64,000 nt of DNA from Paraphoma chrysanthemicola. Its lineage: Eukaryota; Ascomycota; Dothideomycetes; Pleosporales; Phaeosphaeriaceae. Positions 57,203 to 64,000 of this stretch are shown one piece after another. The translations under genes and the position numbers were made by a program. The DNA is taken from assembly GCA_020744225.1 (NCBI GenBank), contig JAGMWG010000017.1:496001-560000 (forward strand), in the 5' to 3' direction. Within the stretch, counting starts at the first letter, position 1. Each line of letters opens with the position of its first letter. The notes under the pieces are model-generated. The model was not told where the DNA came from and did no database searches. It saw only the letters and a list, made by a program, of their open reading frames with translations.

Positions 57203-58008
57203 TCGAAGTAGTTGAGTGAGAGCAGACGGAATCTCAATAGAAGTATCCCTAATAAGACGAAACCTCTATGGGTGCTTTCTCTTGCCTCCGGTGCATTTGC
57301 AAGACGCTGGGCGAGAGGTGATCACTATGCATAAGCCAGCATGAACAGTCCGGGCGATTTTTCGCGCACAAGTCGTTGAGACGTGATCGTATATGCACAT
57401 ATCCATGGCTTCGTTTAAATATTGACTCGCAATTCGCTAGCTCGTACAAACCGCCATGTAAGAGTTGAGTGTGCTGCGATGTCCCAATCAGGCACTAGCG
57501 CGGATTTCGGTCAACGTTCCTACTCTTAAACCCCGAAGCGTCACCTTAGCGCTGACAACAAACAATCTTCACCTCAAAATCATCAAATCACAGGATGCAA
57601 AAGTAAGACTTGTGCTCAGAACACAACACGAAAGCTTGGCGGTATTGTAGAAACCCGATACTGGCTCATCGAGCATGGCACATCGAGCATGACACTAAGG
57701 CAGTAGCCAATATGGAGAGTTCGATGATCCCCGGACCGAAATATCGTCTGTGCCTAGAACATACACTGAGTACTCATTTGCAGTGACAAGCTCACTATGA
57801 TGAAAGACTACATGGTTCCTTTCCCAAAAGCTTGCCTTTAGGCCAGTTATCGGGTTGAAGGATCATAAGTTCCTTCTCATGGCGCACAACACGGTCGGGC
57901 GACGCAATGTTGGAAGGCCGTGCGAAGTGATCTTATGAGTAGTGACTCTCACTACATCACTTGATTATGGTCTGTGTGTCGATCCCCGAGCGTAGTGCTT
58001 GACGCCGC
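57203..58008. other. Intergenic, no gene recognised
   Basis: Flank of the F-box-like pseudogene. A short direct repeat (CATCGAGCATG, two copies at about 57668-57690) is present. Nothing else is supported. Confidence 0.4.
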
Positions 58009-58626
58009 GTGGTTCCAGGCGCAGGGTTCAAGCCATGTTATAATAACAGCAACATTTTCTCGGGAGCTGAAGCTGAAGCTGATCTTACAACGATATTCAT
58101 ATTTATCATTCTTTTGCAGTATTGCTGTGCAAACAAGTGCGGACATTACTTCCATCGGCATGTTGAACGTAAGGACAACGGTACTTCATCCCCGAGATGG
58201 CAGTGCGTGCCCTGGTCTGGAATTGACAGACGACTCTACGGCAAGCTGAAACACGCCATGGCTGAGAGATCGTCACGACTAACACAGCCTCAGGCCACAT
58301 CGATTGAAGAGACGAATACGCTCATAGCACGAGTCAAGAAAGCTTTGGCATGTTGTCGCAGATACACCTGGCTTTCGTCATCGAAGACTCGATCGAGCAG
58401 CCATGAAGACATTGGTCTTCAGTCAATGAGCTCTGGCACATCGAGTCTATGTCGCCGTCGCACCCGCAGGCAACGTCCCTCCTTCCTCGTTCTTCCGCAC
58501 GAAGAAAGCTCTGGTACACATAGCCGCACTTTCGAAGAGTCGAACTACTCTGACGACAATGACCCATTCATTACGTCGCCGTCTTGGTTCAAGGCTGAGT
58601 TCTCTAGGGAGGAGACAGGTAGATGA
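58009..58626 (+). CDS. Hypothetical protein, doubtful
   Basis: A 205-codon frame. The first 40 codons look non-coding, but from a TTTTGCAG site near 58120 the product reads CCANKCGHYFHRHVERKDNG and ends with an acidic, Ser-rich tail (EESNYSDDNDPFITSPSWFK). The CxxxCGHxxHxH spacing could be a metal site. If that TTTTGCAG is an acceptor, an upstream exon exists that I could not identify. It follows the F-box-like pseudogene on the same strand and could be a remnant of the same decayed locus. No family recognised. Confidence 0.3.
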   Translation: MVPGAGFKPCYNNSNIFSGAEAEADLTTIFIFIILLQYCCANKCGHYFHRHVERKDNGTSSPRWQCVPWSGIDRRLYGKLKHAMAERSSRLTQPQATSIEETNTLIARVKKALACCRRYTWLSSSKTRSSSHEDIGLQSMSSGTSSLCRRRTRRQRPSFLVLPHEESSGTHSRTFEESNYSDDNDPFITSPSWFKAEFSREETGR

Positions 58627-59874
58627 ATACCCGTCACCCCGTGGTTGGGGTGAGGGTGGCAAGGGTTGAAGCTTCGCACGCTGCCAACAATACACACCTT
58701 GTCATGGCCTCGAAGGGTCGATGTCTTGAAGGCGTTCCTCTTCAGTAGCCTACCAGTCTCTACATGCCGAACAAGACATCAACGTGGTTTGTCAGCGCTG
58801 ACGCTCTGTAACTCAGAGTGTTCAACGACAATTCAAGTCCGTAAGAGTCGATGCTGGCAGCTGTGAAAAGCTCGTGTGGAACTACGCAGAGCACAGTAGC
58901 ACAGGGTGGACTTCGGTTATCAGCCAGCAACTCCGACGCATACCAGCATCTATGATCACAATGAGCATAACAAAGTTAGGATGGCTCTCATGGAGAAGCT
59001 CTCCTCCGGCCACGAAGAAGTCAGGCACCACAAGACATGACCGGAGTGGTATGCACAAGTCGTCACTGCCTTCAAATAGAGATGGGTGCAGTGCCTTAAC
59101 CGAGTGTGATTCAACATCAGCTGGACTGACTAAGCAAGGACTGTTTGACTTCATTCGGTGAGTTTGTCGTCCTTGTTTCTGAATACTCGGCTGACGTTCC
59201 GGCGCAGCGCGTGCTCACCAGGGATGACACGATGAGCTGCCAAAGGTCTTATATGCGTATATCATTACGAGGTCCTGCATCATCTCGCTACGCTACAGAT
59301 TCGCTGTACTACGTTGCATTTCGGCCTGATCTCATCAAGAACCAACACGACTCCTCTTGATATCACGACGAATACTGGCCCAAGGCAACATGTAAAAATA
59401 CTCGCAAGGAAACACGGCTCTTTTCCCAGCTTGAGATCTTGGATTAAACCAGCTGTACACTACTCAGGGGCTCAATCCTTCTGCAAGCCTAGTTCCATCA
59501 GCAAGTTCAGGCTGCGCTCGCTGAGGCGGATGAGTACATATGCCCACATTGTCGAACCTCGCATAGGGTCATATGGCATTGTCCCGGTGACTCGCAGACA
59601 CTGCGCGAGCAATTCGAATGAGAGGAGTGGAGAGACATGGCCGAGACACTTCACAGCCTGAAAAGATTCGGTATCTGCAAGGCAACTAATTGCGAGACAC
59701 GCTATGGGTAAACGAGCATGCCTGATGTGCACAATGCATAGCTCAGACATCCCGTTGTTGAGTTCTAGATCTGGCAAATGCTACGTATTTAATAACACGA
59801 GAATTATGCCTTGCCTCTTCCCTTCTTCGTTCGGAAACATGACGTGATCTGCGTACCTCGAATATACATATACT
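58627..59874. other. Intergenic, no gene recognised
   Basis: About 1.25 kb with only short frames on both strands. I find no splice-joined family match; it may be decayed sequence. Confidence 0.35.
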
Positions 59875-61958
59875 TCACTTCAACCCCAAGAAAACCTCCC
59901 TCATCTTTGTATAATTCGGCGTGCCCACGCCCGTAACTGGATCCCACCCCTTTGCCGCTGGAAAGCCTTGCGTTCCACATCCCGGATTCCCACCCACAGT
60001 AATGTCATTGAACACCTCCGGATGCTTATAAATGGTCGGATTCAAGAACCCCAGGGGTCCCTTTCCTTGCTCCAAACGCTCTTCATTGAGCAAATTGATA
60101 ATGCTCGCAAGAATGGGCGCTGACGCAGATGTCCCGCCCACACCGCGTGTCTTGTTCAAGTATACGGTAGCAAGATTGAGGCCGAGGGCTGCGACGTCTG
60201 GGTATGCGCGGCCGGACGAGTTGAATACTGATTCGCCGTACTTGGGCGCGTACTTGGAGAGGTAGTTTGAGACGGCTTTGTCTTGCCAGGATGGGCGGGG
60301 AAATATGCTTGAATAGCCGCCGCCGGAGTAGTATGACAGCGGGCCGTTGGGCGATGCGACTGCTTTTTCGCCGCCGTAGATGGAGGAGTTTAGGAGAGTT
60401 GTTGCGCCGACTGATGTGATCTAGTGGGTGTTAATCAAATTGTATGGGAAAAGCTAGGGTGACGTACGTATGGGCAGTTAGCGGGGAAAGACGGGGAAAA
60501 GCGTGTGCCTTCAGTATCGACGTAGCCGTATTCGGAATTCAGACAACTGTTGTTGTACCCAGAGTTGTATCTATTAGCGACGCCAGAGTCTCCAGATGCG
60601 AAGATAACGCTGACGCCCTGCAGAGCCAACTTCATCCATTCGCGGCATTGACGTTCCTGGTAAAAGCGTGGCAGTGCTCCCTCAATCTGACCATACGAGA
60701 CTGAGATCACATTACTGACAGGTGCGCCTCCACACTGAAGTGGGCCAGTGTATCCACCTTCATTGGGATCGGGATACGCGGGGTCCACATATGGTTGATC
60801 TCCGCCTTGATAAGTGCAGTATGAAGCGTCCTGAATGCGTCAGAGAATGCACCTAATTTACATGGGGCGACAACTTACAAGGGCGTCCAAGAAGATGTTA
60901 AATGTGCCAACGGAGTCAACGTTGACCGAGTCGCCACTCTGATACAGTCGCGTCTGCTGCGGCCAAATGATGGAATACGCAGTCTGGAAGTCGAGCGCAC
61001 TTTCAATGACCTCGCCGGCTTGAGCAACGCTTGCATTCGAAGGTTTACCGCCATCTATTGAGATAAACTCAGGTACGACGTCCGAGGGAATTCTAGGAGA
61101 CGTGAAGTTCTCGAAGAACGTCTTTAGATCGGGAAGGTACAAGTAATCTGCCCACTCCGCGATGCCGAGCTGGTTGCCGCTGTGGTTGTACTTTCCAACG
61201 GGAATGTTGTAGATTGCGCGCAAGCAGTCAATTGTAATCAGCGTAGCACAGCTTTTGATGCCGGTGAGCCCGGTGATATTTACGGGAGCCTCAATCGTTG
61301 CTCTGGCTTGAGCCACAGGGCGTAATCCATCAAGCTGAATGGTCGGCATGATGAAATCGACATGCTTGCGAACCTGCTGAGGGAGACCATATTCGTCGCA
61401 AGCAATGCGGTGTCCACCAGACTCTTTGTGATGGTAATAATGGTATTGGGTGTTGAGAAGTTCCTCAAGTTCAGCTACGGTGGCCGAGAACTCAACCCAA
61501 TTTCGACCTGGAGAGTTAGCCGAGGGACCTAGCCGTCGGATCCTGGCTCACCTTTTGAGTGCTTGATTCGGTTGAGGTGGATACCAGACGTGGTAAGCCA
61601 TTCAACGGTGGAGTCTGACGCCTCTGGGTGCGGTGCAAACGTATTCGCAACCCGTTCTGCAGTCCAGTGCTTTCCTATCCAGAAACTCAATGACCAACCC
61701 GTGTGAATGTTGGAAGTTTTGCGTACCAAAATTGGGCGAATCTGGATCCGAAACATCCGCCAAAAATCGGTCCGAGTGTTCCAAATTCCGTTGATTTAAT
61801 CCAATACGCACAGGCAAGATAGCGTCTTTGGGTGCTCGCGAAGTCTTCGTCCAAGCAACTGGCGATGCATGTCTTTTTTCGTGTACAGTATGGGACCCAA
61901 GTGGTGACCCCACGGCTAGGGCACTTAAGCCGAGCAATAGCAAATTTGAACAACGCAT
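59875..61958 (-). CDS. Secreted sedolisin-type tripeptidyl peptidase (S53)
   Basis: An acidic serine-carboxyl protease that digests extracellular protein. Exons 61958-61727, 61674-61552, 61507-60879, 60830-60468 and 60420-59875 give 630 residues. A signal peptide (MRCSNLLLLGLSALAVGSPL) precedes a pro-kumamolisin domain with SDPDSPNFGKHWTAERVANT. The catalytic domain has the E-x3-D pair in GEVIESALDFQ (Glu287, Asp291), the oxyanion Asp in VIFASGDSG, and the nucleophile in GVGGTSASAP (Ser near 547). The C-terminal calcium site is in FNDITVGGNPGC and GWDPVTGVGTPN. Exon joins inside PNFGKHW and NCPYITSVGATT match the family. It is probably of the SED fungal group; the exact member cannot be set by eye. 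Confidence 0.95.
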
Positions 61959-63058
61959 GTTGGGTACAAGATGCTAAAGCGCGTTCGTTGAGAGGTTTAT
62001 CGAAGGTGGCAGCGGCCCGCAATATATACCTTGGGCACTGTGTGTTGTGTCGTCGTCACGGCTTTAATCCCTACGTCCCATGTCTCCCGAAGCCTCCGTA
62101 GCCGCTTAAACGCACATGTCGTATTGGACGGCTGCATGGTGCGCAATAATATTGCGGTTGCGAAGGCGGATATATAATTGGCCTGCCTTTTGTAGTTAGA
62201 TGCTAATGAGCGTGGAGCATTCTCCTTCCAGAACGACGTACAGCGTGCTGCGGGTGACTAGACTGGCCAGCCCGAATGTTACTGTACCCACTCAACAATG
62301 GCCGATCCGATAGTGAGATATTAAGGTGAGGAATGAAAGCTTGTTTAGTCTGGGCAGCAAAGCTTGGTGCTACTGGAGAGGCTTGTTTCCGGGTCGTAGC
62401 GTGGTGTTAAGCTGAGTGAGGAAGGTGGCTTTGTGGGAGGTGGGGCCAGCGTCATTAATCCCGTATATTCTGGTGTCTATTCCTGCGCTCCACTCGGGCA
62501 CTGAACTATGAGCATTGCGAAAAGGAACCGAGATCTTGAAGATGTTTTGTCGAAGCCTGACACGAGGATTCTCAAGTGTACACATCTATAGCACTCCTAT
62601 CTTCTCTTGGGATTTGCTTGCCGCTCTTCGTTTCCTTGACGGCCAAAAAAGAACGTCAGGCCCTTAGCCTTTTTGTATGCCAGTACCCTCGGTCGCTTGC
62701 GATGTTGCAATCTTCTCCTTCCATCATCAAGACCCTCTTTTCAACTTTGGTACACTCGAATGCTTACTGCTTTGACAATTTCCTCAGAGACGCGAATCGT
62801 GGCTGTGTTCGAGCGTGCTTGTAAACCATACACATACCCCGTACCGTGTATGTATTTACATTACCCTTCCGGGTAAGTCCCAGCGCAATTATCGATCGCG
62901 GCAGCGTAGCTATACCTCGAACTTAGAAAGTACGAGAAAGTGTAATCAATTGTAACCTTGTGCTTGTCCACCATATTAGGAAAATCTCACAAGCATCGAT
63001 AAATGCGTTGTGCTTGCATACCATATTTATACCAACGCATGCATGTTGTTCAGGGTGC
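61959..63058. other. Intergenic, upstream of the sedolisin gene
   Basis: About 1.1 kb without a supported gene; the sedolisin promoter is at its left end. Confidence 0.45.
62022..62028 (-). promoter_or_regulatory. TATA-like element of the sedolisin gene
   Basis: TATATAT on the minus strand lies 64 bases before the ATG at 61958, a plausible promoter position. Confidence 0.4.
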
Positions 63059-63544
63059 TCAGTAATAATCTCCATATCCACTGCCATATCTGTACTCATC
63101 ATAATCATCAAAGCCGTATCCATCATAATCATCATATCCATCCATTTCGTACCTATCCATAATGCCATATGCATCCTCGTATCCAAGGTGTTCCGCGATC
63201 GGCCATGCACGATCATGCCCGCTCGTGTACGATCCATACACAGCTCCTGTACCCCAAACATCCCTCATACCCCTCTCGCGACCCTCGTGAGATCCGCGAC
63301 CGCGCCCATGAAGCCAACCCTGACCCATGCCGGGCCAAAAGCCAGCATTGAACCCTCGACCGTACTCAGGGTACGGGTCGGGAGGCATGGGACTACTGGG
63401 CGCAGGTTCGCCGGGTCGCCGATATTGTGCAGTGCCGCCGCTGCCTTGACCAGAACGGTCCCAGCGATGTGTGATGTATCCATCGCGGCCAGGAAGCCCT
63501 TCGAGAGCGCCAATGAGGATTTCGTGGTAGTTTCGTGGTGTCAT
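63059..63544 (-). CDS. Small Tyr/Gly/Asp-rich protein, function unknown
   Basis: An intronless 161-codon frame from the first ATG at 63544 (the frame is open further, to a TTG at 63580). The N-terminus MTPRNYHEILIGALEGLPGR is ordered. The middle is Gly/Pro/Arg-rich (WPGMGQGWLHGRGRGSHEGR), and the tail is a low-complexity Tyr/Asp/Gly run (MDGYDDYDGYGFDDYDEYRY). Aromatic low-complexity tails occur in phase-separating or adhesive proteins, which is inference. The opposite strand has a longer frame (62960-63676) that is Ile/Ser/His-rich only because it is antisense to this repeat, so I prefer the minus strand. No family recognised. Confidence 0.4.
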   Translation of the reverse strand: MTPRNYHEILIGALEGLPGRDGYITHRWDRSGQGSGGTAQYRRPGEPAPSSPMPPDPYPEYGRGFNAGFWPGMGQGWLHGRGRGSHEGRERGMRDVWGTGAVYGSYTSGHDRAWPIAEHLGYEDAYGIMDRYEMDGYDDYDGYGFDDYDEYRYGSGYGDYY

Positions 63545-64000
63545 GTTTTCGATGGATTTCTTGCCTCGATAGAAGAACAAAGTATAGTCTGTGGAAGTGC
63601 AAGACTCGGGAGATATGTAGGAGTATTCTCAAGGATTGACCAGAACACTCTTCATACCTTCACACCGTGCTGGTGATGAATGCGAGTGACGGTCTACATC
63701 TTGCATACGAAATCTTTGTGTTACTCCAATATTCACAACTGACAATTGGACCTTGGACTTCACTAAGAACCACATCAGCAGGCAGATATCACACATTTAC
63801 TGTATCAAGCAACTTCACAGACAGTAGGTTGGGACATTTCGAGCGCCCTTGTGGATGTTCATGTTGATTGGCAACATCTGGCATAATGTCTCATTCATAT
63901 CAAATTCAGTTTATGTTCATCTCAAAGCAGTGACCCCCAGTTTCAACCAAACAACATAAATGCTCCAAGAACTATACACCTATCGCTAGTCTCAATCGTA
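63545..64000. other. Right-edge sequence, no gene recognised
   Basis: Upstream of the Tyr-rich frame. Only short frames are present; nothing is supported. Confidence 0.4.

Noticed and set aside
58010..58045. GGTTCAAGCC resembling a tRNA B box
   Set aside because: No matching A box, acceptor stem or anticodon arm could be folded around it.
62960..63676. 238-codon plus frame rich in Ile, Ser and His
   Set aside because: Its composition is explained as the antisense of a Tyr/Asp/Gly-coding repeat.
1..64000. Biosynthetic cluster, transposon, CRISPR or viral element
   Set aside because: No backbone synthase, transposase, integrase, repeat-spacer array or viral gene was recognised in any frame.

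Overview
The window is nuclear DNA from a filamentous ascomycete fungus. Its genes are separate and found on both strands. Introns are mostly 45-90 nt, with GTATGT/GTAAGT-type donors, CTAAC/CTGAC-like branch sites and CAG/TAG acceptors. The gene set is fungal: a GH72 glucanosyltransferase, a SUN-family wall protein, a Mnn9-type mannosyltransferase, an Egh16-like secreted protein and a copper-fist regulator. A Dothideomycete is a reasonable guess, but that is inference. I recognised no tRNA, rRNA, CRISPR array, transposase or secondary-metabolite core enzyme. Exon borders below were set by reading splice signals and checking that the joined frame stays open and fits the protein family.

Layout. 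1-6.1 kb: a partial basic protein off the left edge, a conserved unknown with a mitochondrial-like N-terminus, Mnn9, and a DUF202 membrane protein. 6.4-16.6 kb: the mRNA-export helicase DBP5 head-to-head with the F-BAR/SH3 protein BZZ1, then a SUN-family wall protein and the methyltransferase EFM7. 18-28 kb: a copper-fist transcription factor, a broken gene, a plasma-membrane syntaxin (SSO), a GPI-anchored GH72 enzyme and a YchF/Obg-type GTPase with tiny exons. 28.9-39.4 kb: a Pex24-family peroxisomal protein, a Pom1-like DYRK kinase and an indoleamine 2,3-dioxygenase. 40-47 kb: a small secreted protein, a CsbD-like stress protein, a PMP3 proteolipid, a CNOT11-like CCR4-NOT subunit and an Egh16-like protein. 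47.8-64 kb: a GH78-type rhamnosidase, a 6-phosphofructo-2-kinase with a damaged phosphatase centre, TOM40 and TOM22 tail-to-tail, an F-box-like pseudogene, a secreted sedolisin protease and a Tyr/Gly/Asp-rich small protein.

Functional grouping is loose, as usual for a fungal chromosome arm. Several genes serve the cell surface and polarised growth (Mnn9, SUN, GH72, BZZ1, SSO, Pom1), and two neighbouring genes encode core subunits of the same mitochondrial import pore. The strongest unexplained signal is a 17-bp near-perfect hairpin in the 375-nt intron of the copper-fist gene. That intron splits the first zinc-ligand cysteine codon, and its retention would stop translation after 14 codons. 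Other signals are a 10-nt micro-exon, a 640-nt intron in EFM7, two reading frames broken by stops or shifts, and several perfect intergenic inverted repeats.
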